DNA of 64,000 bases from Mycetocola zhujimingii (GTDB taxonomy: Bacteria; Actinomycetota; Actinomycetes; Actinomycetales; Microbacteriaceae), in contig NZ_CP026949.1 in the NCBI RefSeq assembly GCF_003065425.1, forward strand, positions 868,001-932,000. Reading direction: 5' to 3'. Numbering within the stretch: position 1 is the stretch's first letter; each line of letters opens with the position of its first letter. This document shows positions 51,822 through 64,000 of the stretch, piece by piece. The translations under genes and the position numbers were made by a program. Below the pieces are notes generated by a model. It searched no databases. It was not told where the DNA came from and saw nothing but the letters and a program-made list of their open reading frames with translations.

Positions 51822-51873
51822 GGGGATGCTTATCGTTTGATAGTGTTGGTGTGTATTCCCGCTTGAGCATCCC
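51822..51873 (+). promoter_or_regulatory. Hairpin in the atp operon leader
   Basis: GGGATGCT (51823-51830) and AGCATCCC (51866-51873) form a perfect 8-bp stem with a 35-nt loop; GTGG/CCAC extend it with a bulge. A smaller TATC-GTTT-GATA hairpin lies inside the loop. It is upstream of atpB and could be a leader element or an operator. Confidence 0.5.
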
Positions 51874-51968
51874 ACTTCGTTCGTGGCTGTCTTGCACCCC
51901 CCATTGTTCGTCGTCGCGAGAGCTTAGCTCCACGCCCGAAACAGGAGAGCGCGCTGTTAGCTAACGCT

Positions 51969-53047
<1,079 letters not shown>

Positions 53048-53076
53048 TCCTCTTTCACCCCTCGTAAGGAGGCAAG

Positions 53077-53628
53077 ATGCTTCACGCACTCGTTGCGGCG
53101 GCAGAAGAGGGTGCTACCAAGAACCCCCTTCTCCCCGAGACCTATGACATTGTCTGGTCCGCGGTGTGTTTCGTCATCCTCTTGGTGCTCTTCTGGAAGC
53201 TCGTTCTTCCTAAGATGCAGACCATGCTCGAAGAGCGTACTGCGGCCATTGAGGGCAACATCGCCAAGGCGGATGAGGCACAGCGTCAGGCTGAGGCGGC
53301 TCTTGAGCAGTACACCGCTCAGCTCGCCGAGGCACGTCAGGAAGCCGGCTCGATTCGCGACACCGCTCGCGAAGACGGCAAGAAGATCGTCGCTGAGGCC
53401 AGGAACCAGGCAACTGTCGAGGCCCAGCGCGTGACAGCCAGCGCCCAGGCGCAGATCGAGGCAGAGCGCCAGGCCGCTCTCGTTTCGCTCCGCACTGAGG
53501 TTGGAACACTCGCCATCGACCTCGCCGGAAACGTCATCGGCGAAACGCTGTCGGACGACGCGAAGGCAACGGCCATCGTCGACCGCTTCCTCGCGGACCT
53601 CGAGGCTTCGGAGAAGGCAACCAACTAA
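53077..53628 (+). CDS. atpF: ATP synthase Fo subunit b
   Basis: A 183-residue stator subunit: one N-terminal membrane helix (about 24-45, IVWSAVCFVILLVLFWKLVL), then a long charged coiled coil (EERTAAIEGNIAKADEAQRQ onwards, about 50-150) and a short C-terminal domain. It is coupled to atpH by a 1-nt overlap (TAATG at 53626-53630). RBS AAGGAGG at 7 nt from the ATG. Confidence 0.96.
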   Translation: MLHALVAAAEEGATKNPLLPETYDIVWSAVCFVILLVLFWKLVLPKMQTMLEERTAAIEGNIAKADEAQRQAEAALEQYTAQLAEARQEAGSIRDTAREDGKKIVAEARNQATVEAQRVTASAQAQIEAERQAALVSLRTEVGTLAIDLAGNVIGETLSDDAKATAIVDRFLADLEASEKATN

Positions 53629-54422
53629 TGGGAAGCGCTACCAGAGAAGCACTGGCTCAGTCGAAGAAGGCACTGTCCGACCTCGAACGCGTCGACCTGG
53701 CAACGGTTGCGGAGCTTTTCGCAGCCGGCCGGGTCGTTGGCGACTCTGGTCAGCTGCGCTCGCTCCTTGCGGACCCGTCCGCCCAGCCCGGTGTCAAGGC
53801 GACGATCGTCGATCGCGTGTTCGCACGCAGCATCGGCGCATCGTCTCTTGCACTGCTCAAGGATGTCGTCTCAGCGCGCTGGTCAAGCCAGATGGACCTG
53901 CTCGGTGGAATCGAGGAACTCGGCCTCCGTGCCGCCGCCCTCTCCGCCGGGTCGGACGCCAGGCTCGAAGCTCAGCTGTTCGAGTTCGGCACGACCGTCT
54001 CTTCCGATCCGGAACTCGAGCTCGCGCTCGGGTCGAAGCTCGGCAGCCAGAACGCAAAACTCGCGCTCGTCGACACCCTGCTTACCGGCAAGGGATCGCC
54101 GGAGATCGTCGAAATCGTCAAGCACCTCGTCCTGCAGCCTCGCGGCCGCCGGATCGGGGAACTTCTTCGCCACGCGGCATCCGTCGTTGCTGACCAGGGC
54201 GGCTTCTCAGTCGCAACTGTGTCGAGCGCACGGCCGCTCGGCGCCGCTCAGCTCGAGCGACTCGAAAAGGGACTCGCGGCACAGTACGGCCGCGCAATCC
54301 GTCTCAACCAGGTTGTCGACCCCGCTGTCATCGGAGGCCTGCGCGTGCAGGTCGGCGACGATGTCATCGACGGCAGCATCGCATCGCGCCTCGGCGAACT
54401 CAGACTTCAGCTTGCTGGCTAG
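53628..54422 (+). CDS. atpH: ATP synthase F1 subunit delta (extended)
   Basis: A 264-residue stator subunit, longer than the usual 175-180. The core N-terminal helix bundle occupies about 85-190 and the conserved C-terminal end is [20 protein letters not shown] (about 240-259). The first 80-90 residues are an extra helical segment typical of actinobacterial AtpH. The ATG overlaps the atpF stop by one base. The C-terminal portion links the b dimer to the top of F1. Confidence 0.95.
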   Translation: MGSATREALAQSKKALSDLERVDLATVAELFAAGRVVGDSGQLRSLLADPSAQPGVKATIVDRVFARSIGASSLALLKDVVSARWSSQMDLLGGIEELGLRAAALSAGSDARLEAQLFEFGTTVSSDPELELALGSKLGSQNAKLALVDTLLTGKGSPEIVEIVKHLVLQPRGRRIGELLRHAASVVADQGGFSVATVSSARPLGAAQLERLEKGLAAQYGRAIRLNQVVDPAVIGGLRVQVGDDVIDGSIASRLGELRLQLAG

Positions 54423-54474
54423 CGCCAGTAGACAACGTAGGGGACAAGACGTCTCCACACAGATAGGGAAGAAG

Positions 54475-56112
54475 ATGGCAGAACTCACGATCAGCCCCGA
54501 CGAGATCCGGGATGCTCTCAAGGAATTCGTCACGGCTTACGAGCCGGGTAAGGCAAGCGCAACCGAGGTCGGCAAGGTCATCGACGCCGGTGACGGCATC
54601 GCCCACGTCGAGGGTCTGCCAGGCGTTATGGCCAACGAGCTCATCCGCTTCGCGGATGGCACGCTCGGCCTCGCCCAGAACCTTGACGAAGACGAGATCG
54701 GTGTTGTCGTCCTTGGCGAATTCAACGGCATCGTCGAGGGCATGGAAGTAACACGCACGGGAGAGGTGCTGTCGACTCCGGTCGGCGACGCATTCCTCGG
54801 TCGTGTTGTTGACCCGCTCGGCGCTCCGATTGACGGACTTGGCGAGATCAAGGCCGAGACGCGTCGCGCACTCGAGCTCCAGGCTCCCGGTGTCATGCAG
54901 CGTAAGAGCGTGCACGAGCCGATGCAGACCGGCATCAAGGCAATTGACGCCATGATCCCGATCGGCCGTGGCCAGCGCCAGCTCATCATCGGTGACCGTC
55001 AGACAGGCAAGAGCGCTATTGCCATCGACACGATCATCAACCAGAAGGACAACTGGGCGTCAGGCGACGTCAACAAGCAGGTTCGCTGCATCTACGTCGC
55101 CATCGGTCAGAAGGGCTCGACGATTGCCGCCATCAAGGCGTCGCTCGAAGAGGCCGGCGCCATGGAGTACACGACGATCGTCGCCGCTCCGGCGTCTGAC
55201 CCCGCAGGCTTCAAGTACCTCGCTCCCTACACCGGTTCGGCCATCGGCCAGCACTGGATGTACGGCGGCAAGCACGTACTGATCGTCTTCGATGACCTGT
55301 CGAAGCAGGCAGAGGCATACCGTGCCGTATCGCTGCTCCTTCGCCGTCCGCCAGGACGCGAGGCATACCCCGGTGACGTGTTCTACCTGCACTCCCGCCT
55401 GCTCGAGCGTTGCGCCAAGCTGTCCGACGAACTCGGCGCTGGATCGATGACCGGTCTCCCGCTCATCGAGACCAAGGCGAACGACGTCTCGGCATACATC
55501 CCGACCAACGTGATCTCGATCACCGACGGCCAGATCTTCCTTCAGTCAGACCTCTTCAACGCCAACCAGCGTCCCGCTGTTGACGTCGGAATCTCGGTCT
55601 CGCGTGTTGGTGGAGACGCCCAGGTCAAGAGCATCAAGAAGGTTTCAGGAACGCTGAAGCTCGAACTCGCTCAGTACCGCTCGCTCGAGGCATTCGCGAT
55701 GTTCGCATCCGACCTTGACCCGGCCAGCCGTCGCCAGCTCGCCCGAGGCGCACGCCTCACCGAGCTGCTGCGCCAGCCGCAGTACTCGCCGTTCCCCGTC
55801 GAGAACCAGGTCGTCTCGATCTGGGCCGGCACCAAGGGCAAGCTCGACGAGGTTCCTGTCGAAGACATCCTGCGGTTCGAAAGCGAACTTCACGACTACC
55901 TGGGTCGTAACACCCAGGTGCTCTCGAAGCTCCGCGAGACGAACGTGCTCAGCGACGACATCGTCGACGAGCTCGACGCGGCTGTCGACGCCTTCAAGAA
56001 GGAATTCCAGACCGGTGCGGGCAAGCCCCTCAACGGCCCGGGTTCAGAGCAGTTCACCGAACTGCCCGCTGAAGACGTCAACCAGGAAAAGATCGTCAAG
56101 GGACGTCGATAA
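54475..56112 (+). CDS. atpA: ATP synthase F1 subunit alpha
   Basis: A 545-residue nucleotide-binding, non-catalytic subunit. Walker A is [11 protein letters not shown] near residue 172, the Arg finger lies in the [11 protein letters not shown] segment near 375, and the N-terminal beta barrel spans about 25-95. The C-terminal 35 residues are acidic and longer than in E. coli. The open frame extends far upstream across atpH, but the ATG at 54475 is preceded by GGGAAGAAG and gives the family start. Confidence 0.97.
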   Translation: MAELTISPDEIRDALKEFVTAYEPGKASATEVGKVIDAGDGIAHVEGLPGVMANELIRFADGTLGLAQNLDEDEIGVVVLGEFNGIVEGMEVTRTGEVLSTPVGDAFLGRVVDPLGAPIDGLGEIKAETRRALELQAPGVMQRKSVHEPMQTGIKAIDAMIPIGRGQRQLIIGDRQTGKSAIAIDTIINQKDNWASGDVNKQVRCIYVAIGQKGSTIAAIKASLEEAGAMEYTTIVAAPASDPAGFKYLAPYTGSAIGQHWMYGGKHVLIVFDDLSKQAEAYRAVSLLLRRPPGREAYPGDVFYLHSRLLERCAKLSDELGAGSMTGLPLIETKANDVSAYIPTNVISITDGQIFLQSDLFNANQRPAVDVGISVSRVGGDAQVKSIKKVSGTLKLELAQYRSLEAFAMFASDLDPASRRQLARGARLTELLRQPQYSPFPVENQVVSIWAGTKGKLDEVPVEDILRFESELHDYLGRNTQVLSKLRETNVLSDDIVDELDAAVDAFKKEFQTGAGKPLNGPGSEQFTELPAEDVNQEKIVKGRR

Positions 56113-56115
56113 GTA

Positions 56116-58505
<2,390 letters not shown>

Positions 58506-58507
58506 TC

Positions 58508-58771
58508 ATGGCTTCGCTCAAGGTCAGTGTTGTCGGGGCAGACCAGGAAGTGTGGTCAGGGACCGCGTCCATGGTCATCGCCCGGACTGTCGAGGGAGAG
58601 ATCGGTATTCTCCCCGGCCACGAGCCGATGCTTGCCATCCTCGCCGAGGGTGAAGTTCGCGTCACGGCTGACAACGGTGAGAAGATCACCGCAACGGCTG
58701 CTGACGGGTTCCTCTCCGTCGAGAACAACACAGTGACGATCGTGGCTGGCAACGCCAGCCTGGTCAAGTAG
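58508..58771 (+). CDS. atpC: ATP synthase F1 subunit epsilon (short)
   Basis: An 87-residue subunit that contains only the N-terminal ten-stranded beta sandwich (LKVSVVGADQEVWSGTASMV, GEIGILPGHEPMLAIL, VSVENNTVTIV-type end). The usual C-terminal helical hairpin (residues 90-135 in most bacteria), which inhibits ATP hydrolysis, is absent, although the sequence ends cleanly with a stop. Short epsilons are common in actinobacteria. Starts 2 nt after atpD. Confidence 0.95.
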   Translation: MASLKVSVVGADQEVWSGTASMVIARTVEGEIGILPGHEPMLAILAEGEVRVTADNGEKITATAADGFLSVENNTVTIVAGNASLVK

Positions 58772-58800
58772 TACCGCCGCAAGGCTCCTCGTAACGCCCC

Positions 58801-59556
58801 GTGCTTATCCTGCTCCCTCCGTCTGAGACGAAGCGAGCGGGTGGCACGGGGCGTTCGTTGTCTCTCGACGGCCTGCGTTATCCCGAACTCACCGCGGTGC
58901 GTCGTCAGCTCACGGACGACGTTGTGCGGCTGTCTGCAGACCGGGATGCCATGATTGCGGCGCTTAAGCTTGGGCCAAAGCAGCACGGCGAGGTCGAGGT
59001 GAACCGGATGCTGTGGGAGTCGCCGACGATGCCGGCACTCGACAGGTACACCGGCGTGCTCTTCGATGCTCTCGACGCGGGAACGCTCGATGCTGAAGCC
59101 AGGGCGTTCGCTGGCAGGCATGTGCTCGTTCACGCGGCGCTCTTCGGCCCGGTTGGTGCCCTTGACCCCATCCCCGCTTACCGGCTGTCCCACGACTCGC
59201 GCATTCCTGGGGCGCCGATGAAACGCCTCTGGGCACCTGTCGTTGCGGAGGCGCTCGCCCAGCACGACGGTCTCCTGATCGACATGCGCTCCGAGGCGTA
59301 TGTCGCTCTGGGGCCGACACTCGCGATGCCCAACTCGTTCTACCTCCGGGTCCTCACCGACGGGCCGAACGGCTCGCGCCGTGCCCTCAACCACTTCAAC
59401 AAGAAGGCCAAGGGCGAGTTCACGCGCGCCATCGTCCAGGCGCGGATCCCTTTTGCCCACGTCGACGAACTGTGCGCCTGGGCGCCGACGGCGGGTTTCA
59501 GGCTTGAAATTCTCACCCCGGACTCCGGCGCCAGGGAACTCGCGCTACTCGTCTGA
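58801..59556 (+). CDS. yaaA: Peroxide stress protein YaaA (DUF328)
   Basis: A 251-residue protein. LILLPPSETKRAGG at the N-terminus, FGPVGALDPIPAYRL (about 119-133) and HFNKKAKGEFTRAIV (about 198-212) are diagnostic of YaaA/DUF328, which lowers free iron and protects DNA from oxidative damage in E. coli. The GTG is 29 nt after the atpC stop, with CCTCG as the only weak upstream element. It is not part of the atp operon by function. Confidence 0.92.
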   Translation: MLILLPPSETKRAGGTGRSLSLDGLRYPELTAVRRQLTDDVVRLSADRDAMIAALKLGPKQHGEVEVNRMLWESPTMPALDRYTGVLFDALDAGTLDAEARAFAGRHVLVHAALFGPVGALDPIPAYRLSHDSRIPGAPMKRLWAPVVAEALAQHDGLLIDMRSEAYVALGPTLAMPNSFYLRVLTDGPNGSRRALNHFNKKAKGEFTRAIVQARIPFAHVDELCAWAPTAGFRLEILTPDSGARELALLV

Positions 59557-59601
59557 GTTTCGCGCCCGGAGTTTCGCCGACGGGGATTCGCCGGCTGTTC
59601 T

Positions 59602-60180
59602 TTACACCGCCCGCCAGCATCCCTCGACGTGATCGTCGACGATCCCCGCTGACTGCATCAGCGCGTACATGGTCGTCGGCCCCACGAACCGGAAGCCGCG
59701 ACGACGGAGCTCATTACTGAGCGCCGTTGACTCCGCGGTGATCGCCGGGATGTCGCTGAACGACGCCGGGCGTGGCGGGAGGGGATCTGGTCGAAAGCTC
59801 CAGACGAGATCCGAGAGGCTTTCGCCGAGCTGAAGTGTTGCCCGCGCGTTGCCGATCACGGCGGTGATCTTGCCGCGGTGCCGGATGATGGCCGGGTTCT
59901 GTACGAGCTCTTCCACTTTGGCATCTGAGAACGAGGCGACCGTCTCGATATCGAAGTTGGCGAACGCTTCCCGGAACGCCGGCCGCCTCTTGAGAATCGT
60001 GATCCAGCTCAGGCCAGCCTGGAAACCCTCGAGGCTGATCTTCTCGAACACCGCGCGGTCGCCGATCAGGGGCGTTCCCCATTCTTCGTCGTGATAGCGC
60101 TGGTACTCGGGGTCGTTGACCGCCCAGGCGCACCGGCTCTTGCCGTCGGTTCCGGGAACTATCGATTCGGAAGGGGGCAT
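59602..60180 (-). CDS. tag: DNA-3-methyladenine glycosylase I
   Basis: A 192-residue base-excision enzyme that removes 3-methyladenine. CAWAVNDPEYQRYHDEEWG near residue 17 and the C-terminal HVEGCW contain the Cys/His zinc ligands; FEKISLEGFQAGLSWITIL (about 46-64) is the active-site helix-hairpin-helix region with the catalytic Glu. The ATG at 60180 is 7 nt after TACTCT. It is transcribed in the same direction as ogt, 81 nt behind it, so the two could be functionally paired in alkylation repair. Confidence 0.95.
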   Translation of the reverse strand: MPPSESIVPGTDGKSRCAWAVNDPEYQRYHDEEWGTPLIGDRAVFEKISLEGFQAGLSWITILKRRPAFREAFANFDIETVASFSDAKVEELVQNPAIIRHRGKITAVIGNARATLQLGESLSDLVWSFRPDPLPPRPASFSDIPAITAESTALSNELRRRGFRFVGPTTMYALMQSAGIVDDHVEGCWRAV

Positions 60181-60187
60181 GCCGACC

Positions 60188-60193
60188 AGAGTA
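60188..60193 (-). promoter_or_regulatory. -10 box of a leaderless promoter (tag)
   Basis: TACTCT on the minus strand, then GGTCGGC (7 nt) and the ATG at 60180. Confidence 0.45.
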
Positions 60194-60260
60194 CCGGCTG
60201 GAAAAGAGAGAGTACCCGCGCGGGGAAACGGCTGGCGACCGTCTGCGGAGCTCCGACGCG

Positions 60261-60863
60261 TCACGCAGTCTGGAGCGTTGCCCGCTGCATCGGCTGCCGG
60301 TATTCGATGCCCTCGTGGTCGAGCAACCACTCCTTGGTGGGCACTCCGTTGCCCTGCGTGTACCCGGTGATCCGGCCTCCGGTCGCAAGCACCCTGTGGC
60401 ACGGCACGAACAGGGGCAGTCGGTTCGCACGCACCGCACTTCCAATGGCCCGGCCGGCGAGGCCTGCACCGATGTCGTGCCCGAGCTGCCCGTAGGTTCG
60501 TGATTCGCCGAAGCCGATTCCGGCGAGGCCGGTCCAGGTCGCCAGTTGGAACGGGGTACCGACGGGGGAGAGCGGCACATCGAACGTCCGGCGAGTGCCG
60601 TCAAAGTAATCGGCGAGCTGTTCGGACGCGAGCACGAGCACATCGAGCGGGGATTCACGGTAGCCGTCGAGGGGAAGTTCACCCCCTCGCTCGATGGCGA
60701 GCGTCGACACCGAGGTGCCATCGCTCGTCAGTTCGATCCTGCCGAGCGGGCTGGAGAAACGGAGGAGACCGACGGGGCGGTCGAACAGGGTCGGCATCGG
60801 GCCGGGGCCGGGGCCGGGGTCGGGGCTGGGCGCGGGCGCTGGGTTGCTGTGGTGTCGTGTCAT
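60261..60863 (-). CDS. ogt: Methylated-DNA-protein-cysteine methyltransferase
   Basis: A 200-residue suicide enzyme that takes methyl groups from O6-methylguanine. Cys155 in FVPCHRVLATGG is the acceptor, and RAIGSAVRANRLPLFV contains the conserved Asn and the recognition helix residues. Residues 9-23 are a disordered PAPAPSPDPGPGPGP stretch encoded by GGGGCC-type repeats. The ATG at 60863 is used because TACCGT lies 7 nt upstream; the frame is open further upstream to 60938. It is likely part of the alkylation-repair pair with tag. Confidence 0.93.
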   Translation of the reverse strand: MTRHHSNPAPAPSPDPGPGPGPMPTLFDRPVGLLRFSSPLGRIELTSDGTSVSTLAIERGGELPLDGYRESPLDVLVLASEQLADYFDGTRRTFDVPLSPVGTPFQLATWTGLAGIGFGESRTYGQLGHDIGAGLAGRAIGSAVRANRLPLFVPCHRVLATGGRITGYTQGNGVPTKEWLLDHEGIEYRQPMQRATLQTA

Positions 60864-60870
60864 GCGCTCG

Positions 60871-60876
60871 ACGGTA
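60871..60876 (-). promoter_or_regulatory. -10 box of a leaderless promoter (ogt)
   Basis: TACCGT on the minus strand, then CGAGCGC (7 nt) and the ATG at 60863. Confidence 0.45.
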
Positions 60877-60965
60877 GGCGGTCGCGACACGGAGGGCTGG
60901 CGTCGCGCAGCATCGGTGGAGTCGCGCTCCCGGAACACCGGCTGTGGGGGAGCGTGGCAGCCCGG

Positions 60966-60971
60966 TAGCCT
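60966..60971 (+). promoter_or_regulatory. -10 box of a leaderless promoter (aldo/keto reductase)
   Basis: TAGCCT, then GATCGA and the ATG at 60978. Confidence 0.5.
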
Positions 60972-60977
60972 GATCGA

Positions 60978-61961
60978 ATGGCAGACATCGAATATCGCAC
61001 ACTCGGCTCAAGCGGACTTCGCGTCTCGACGATCGGGCTCGGCTGCAATAACTTCGGGCGGCTCGGCACGGCGAGCGAATCGCAGGAGGGCACGAACGCC
61101 GTGATCTCAGCCGCGATCGACGTCGGCGTCACGCTCTTCGACACCGCCGACATGTATGGCAAGGAGCCGGGGCTCAGCGAGACGCTCATGGGCAATGCGC
61201 TCAGGGGGCGTCGCGACCAGATCGTGCTCGCGACCAAGTTCGGCCACTCAGGGGCGGACGTTGGCATTCCCGCATGGGGCGCCAAGGGATCCAGGCGGTA
61301 TGTGCGGCTCGCCGTCGAGGCATCCCTGCGGCGGTTGCAGACCGACTGGATCGACCTCTACCAGCTGCACACCCCTGACCCCCTCACGCCGATCGAGGAG
61401 ACCCTCGCGGTGCTCGATGATCTCGTCACGGAGGGCAAGGTGCGCTACATCGGCCACTCGAACCTCCCGGCCTGGCAGGTTGTCGAGGCAGAGCTCACCG
61501 CCGAGCTCACGTCCCATCCGAAGTTCATCTCGTCGCAGAACGAGTTCAGTCTCATCGTGCGCGACGCCGAGCGCGAGTTGTTCCCCGTTCTGGCGAAGTA
61601 CGACATCGGCTTCCTGCCGTACTTCCCGCTCTACAACGGCCTCTTCACCGGCAAGTTCTCGAGGGATGGCGGACCGTCGGACAGCCGGATCGTTCGCCAG
61701 CGCAGCTATCTCCTCGACAGCGCACCGTGGGATGCCATCGAGGCGTACCAGAAGTTCTGTGACGACCGCGGAATCACGATGCTCGAAGCAACCTTCGCCT
61801 GGCTGCTCGCCCAGCCAGACCTCACGAGCGTCATCGCCGGCGCGACGCGGCCCGAGCAGATCATTCAGAACGCGGATGCCGCCACCAGCTGGCATCCGTC
61901 TGCGGAGGACCTGACCTTCATCGGTGACCTGTTCGCTCCCCGCGAAGAGGTGAACGGGTAA
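60978..61961 (+). CDS. Aldo/keto reductase (AKR, YghZ-like)
   Basis: A 327-residue carbonyl reductase. The tetrad is Asp55 and Tyr60 (LFDTADMYG), Lys87 (ATKFG) and His130 (LYQLHTPDP); the C-terminal VIAGATRPEQIIQNADA is the NADPH-binding segment. The short TIGLGCNNFGRLG N-terminus fits the YghZ/YajO group. The substrate is unknown. The ATG is 6 nt after TAGCCT. It is a stand-alone gene between the ogt divergent start and the ABC exporter operon. Confidence 0.92.
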   Translation: MADIEYRTLGSSGLRVSTIGLGCNNFGRLGTASESQEGTNAVISAAIDVGVTLFDTADMYGKEPGLSETLMGNALRGRRDQIVLATKFGHSGADVGIPAWGAKGSRRYVRLAVEASLRRLQTDWIDLYQLHTPDPLTPIEETLAVLDDLVTEGKVRYIGHSNLPAWQVVEAELTAELTSHPKFISSQNEFSLIVRDAERELFPVLAKYDIGFLPYFPLYNGLFTGKFSRDGGPSDSRIVRQRSYLLDSAPWDAIEAYQKFCDDRGITMLEATFAWLLAQPDLTSVIAGATRPEQIIQNADAATSWHPSAEDLTFIGDLFAPREEVNG

Positions 61962-62045
61962 GACTCTCCTCGGCGCCGAGCCGCTCGGCTAGGCTCGCTG
62001 CGTGGATCTGCCGATGGGTCGGCGGTATCCCTGACAAGGACTCCC

Positions 62046-63779
62046 ATGCTCGCAAAACTCGTCGGCCGTTACCTGAAGCCCCACTGGCCGCTTCTCGTCG
62101 GCGTCGTCGTTTTTCAGTTCGCGCAGGCGATAGCGTCGCTGTACCTTCCCACCCTCAACGCCGACATCATCGACAACGGAGTTGCCACCGGAGACACGGC
62201 GTACATCCTGAGGGTCGGGATGCTCATGCTCGGCATCACGCTGATCCAGGTGCTGTGCGCCATAACTGCCGTGTACTTCGGAGCCAAGGCGGCGATGAGG
62301 CTCGGTCGCGACGTGCGCGCGGCGGTGTTTACCCACGTCGGTCGCTTCTCCGAGCGGGAGGTGTCGAAGTTCGGCGCTCCGTCGCTGATCACGAGGAGCA
62401 CCAACGACGTCCAGCAGGTTCAGATGCTCGTCCTCATGACGTGCACGCTGATGGTGTCTGCGCCGATCCTCGCCATCGGCGGTGTTGTCGCGGCGTTGAG
62501 CCTCGACCTCGAGCTGTCCTGGCTGATGGCGGTGTCGATCCCCGTGCTTCTCATCGCCGTCGGGCTCATCATCGTGCGGATGATTCCGTTGTTCCAGTCG
62601 ATGCAGAGAAGGATCGACCGGGTCAACGGAATCCTGCGGGGTCAGCTCACCGGCATCCGTGTTGTTCGTGCGTTCGTGCGGGAGGCCGAGGAGACTTCTC
62701 GCTTCGAAAAGGCCAACGATGAACTGACGGATGTCGGCCTTCGCGTCGGTCGACTGATGGCGCTGATGTTCCCGATCGTCATGCTCGTGCTCAACGTGTC
62801 GAGTATCGCCGTGCTCTGGTTCGGTGGGTTCCGAATCGCTGACGGTTCCATGGAGGTCGGAACCGTGATGGCGTTCCTCCAGTACCTCATGCAGATCCTC
62901 ATGGCGGTCATGATGGCGACATTCATGGCGGTGATGATCCCACGTGCGGCGGTGAGCGCCGACCGGATCGAAGAAGTGCTCACCACCGACTCAACAGTGC
63001 GGCAACCGGACCGTCCCGTCTCGACACTGGATGTCGCAGGGAGAATCCGGTTCGACCACGTCGAGTTCTCCTATCCCGGTGCCGAGCAGCCGGTGCTGCG
63101 CGACATCACATTCGACATCGAACCGGGCACAACGACCGCGATCATCGGGTCGACGGGATCGGGAAAGACCACACTGATCAATTTGCTTCCCCGGCTTTTC
63201 GACGCGACCAGCGGGCGGGTGCTCGTCGATGGCGTCGCGGTCAACGAAACGGATCAGGACCTGCTGTGGTCGAAGATCGGTATCGTGCCCCAGCGGCCGT
63301 ATCTCTTCTCGGGCACCGTCGCGACCAACCTGCGGTTCGGAAAGCCGGACGCAACCGACGAAGAGCTCTGGCGGGCTCTCGAGACGGCGCAGGCGCGCGA
63401 CTTCGTCGAGGCGTTCCCTGATCAGCTGGACGCGCCGATTTCGCAGGGAGGCGGCAACGTGTCGGGCGGGCAGCGACAGCGCCTCGCCATCGCCAGGGCG
63501 CTCGTGAAGCGACCGGAGGTCTATGTCTTCGACGATTCGTTCTCGGCGCTGGATCTCGCCACCGATGCGCGGCTGCGTGCCGCTCTCGCGAGGGATGTCA
63601 GAGACGCGACGATGGTGATCGTCGCGCAACGCGTGAGTACGATCCGGGATGCTGACCAGATCATCGTCCTCGAAGACGGCGCCGTCGAGAACACAGGAAC
63701 CCACGAGGAGTTGCTCGAGTCATCTGAGACCTATCGGGAGATCGTCGAGTCGCAGCTCGCCGTCGAGGAGGCACTGTGA
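62046..63779 (+). CDS. ABC exporter, ATPase-permease half with degenerate site
   Basis: A 577-residue transporter half: six membrane helices in the first about 310 residues and an ATPase after about 335. Walker A is IGSTGSGKTTLIN, the signature VSGGQRQRLAIARAL. Walker B ends VFDDSFSALD, with Asp where the catalytic Glu is usual, and the H-loop reads VAQRVSTI, with Gln for His. This is the degenerate-site half of heterodimeric exporters. The next gene overlaps by GTGA (63776-63779) and should encode the consensus half. Confidence 0.93.
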   Translation: MLAKLVGRYLKPHWPLLVGVVVFQFAQAIASLYLPTLNADIIDNGVATGDTAYILRVGMLMLGITLIQVLCAITAVYFGAKAAMRLGRDVRAAVFTHVGRFSEREVSKFGAPSLITRSTNDVQQVQMLVLMTCTLMVSAPILAIGGVVAALSLDLELSWLMAVSIPVLLIAVGLIIVRMIPLFQSMQRRIDRVNGILRGQLTGIRVVRAFVREAEETSRFEKANDELTDVGLRVGRLMALMFPIVMLVLNVSSIAVLWFGGFRIADGSMEVGTVMAFLQYLMQILMAVMMATFMAVMIPRAAVSADRIEEVLTTDSTVRQPDRPVSTLDVAGRIRFDHVEFSYPGAEQPVLRDITFDIEPGTTTAIIGSTGSGKTTLINLLPRLFDATSGRVLVDGVAVNETDQDLLWSKIGIVPQRPYLFSGTVATNLRFGKPDATDEELWRALETAQARDFVEAFPDQLDAPISQGGGNVSGGQRQRLAIARALVKRPEVYVFDDSFSALDLATDARLRAALARDVRDATMVIVAQRVSTIRDADQIIVLEDGAVENTGTHEELLESSETYREIVESQLAVEEAL

Positions 63780-64000
63780 GCGACATCGACGAGGTCGACG
63801 ACGACGCACCGGTCAGGGTCCCGGCACGACCACCACGCGGTGGCGGTCCGTTCGGCGGAGCGGGGATGCCCGCCGAGAAGAGCATGAATTTCGGGCCGAG
63901 CGCGAAGCGGTTGCTCGCGAGGCTGAGGCCTGAACGGTGGAAGCTCGTCTTTGTCACGGTCCTGGCCGTGATCAGTGTCACGCTGTCGGTGATGGGACCG
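63776..64000 (+). CDS. Second ABC exporter half (truncated by window edge)
   Basis: Seventy-five codons from a GTG start that overlaps the stop of the first half (GTGA). The acidic N-terminus (MSDIDEVDDDAPVRVPARPP), the MPAEKSMNFGPSAKRLLARL linker and the first hydrophobic run (LVFVTVLAVISVTLSVMGP) match the long N-terminal extension of the second subunit of heterodimeric ABC exporters. The ATPase part is not in the window, so the expected consensus Walker B and H-loop cannot be checked. Confidence 0.88.
   Translation, partial: MSDIDEVDDDAPVRVPARPPRGGGPFGGAGMPAEKSMNFGPSAKRLLARLRPERWKLVFVTVLAVISVTLSVMGP

Noticed and set aside
53707-54474. Very long open frame upstream of atpA
   Set aside because: It runs out of frame through atpH; the real atpA start is the ATG at 54475, which has a binding site and the family N-terminus.

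Overview
The window is GC-rich (about two thirds by eye) and densely coded, with many ATGA or GTGA stop/start overlaps, GTG starts and short intergenic gaps. It carries an IdeR/DtxR-type iron box, a Rho with a very long low-complexity N-terminal extension, and many genes that start 6-7 nt after a TANNNT -10 box. This fits a chromosomal segment of an actinobacterium, most likely a member of the Microbacteriaceae; the family assignment is inference from gene order and style, not a database match. I see no phage, plasmid, insertion sequence, CRISPR array or rRNA.

Layout. 1-3725: an Eis-like acetyltransferase (cut by the window edge), a phosphoribosyltransferase, an S51-type peptidase homologue, uracil-DNA glycosylase, a GNAT and a small unknown. 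3752-4310: seven tandem 82-bp hairpin units, then a bidirectional terminator. 4416-6549: a YtrA-type GntR regulator/ABC transporter operon with a perfect operator palindrome. 6609-14121: mostly single metabolic genes (amidase, AhpD-like, iron-regulated SIP-domain protein, aldo/keto reductase, luciferase-like monooxygenase, flavoprotein disulfide reductase, arginase family). 14282-21513: peptidase C26, a TPM-domain protein/PspA pair, alpha/beta hydrolase, TmrB-like kinase and small unknowns. 21636-30486: a membrane protein/ECF sigma pair, two separate PadR/membrane-protein pairs, DUF3097, and an MFS/GH2/DUF2804 sugar-use cluster.

30824-42484: a small unknown behind a palindromic promoter, a second amidase, tRNA-Arg(CCG) near argS, an LmeA-like protein, the lysA-hom-thrC-thrB amino acid operon, a tandem repeat block, and an autoregulated HTH/ClpN-SRPBCC operon. 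42548-58771 is the conserved core: rho, prfA, (cysK-cysE on the other strand), prmC, threonylcarbamoyl-AMP synthase, a WecA/MraY-family transferase, an AtpI-like protein and the complete F1Fo ATP synthase operon atpBEFHAGDC. 58801-64000: yaaA, two DNA repair genes (tag, ogt), an aldo/keto reductase and the start of a heterodimeric ABC exporter operon.

The most notable non-genic structure is the 82-bp hairpin array, a second dispersed palindrome family present at two loci, an over-represented GGATGCC/GGCATCC heptamer, and a repeated leaderless-promoter pattern. The best candidate for a poorly described regulated module is the HTH/ClpN-SRPBCC operon, whose two operator palindromes cover its own -10 and -35 boxes.
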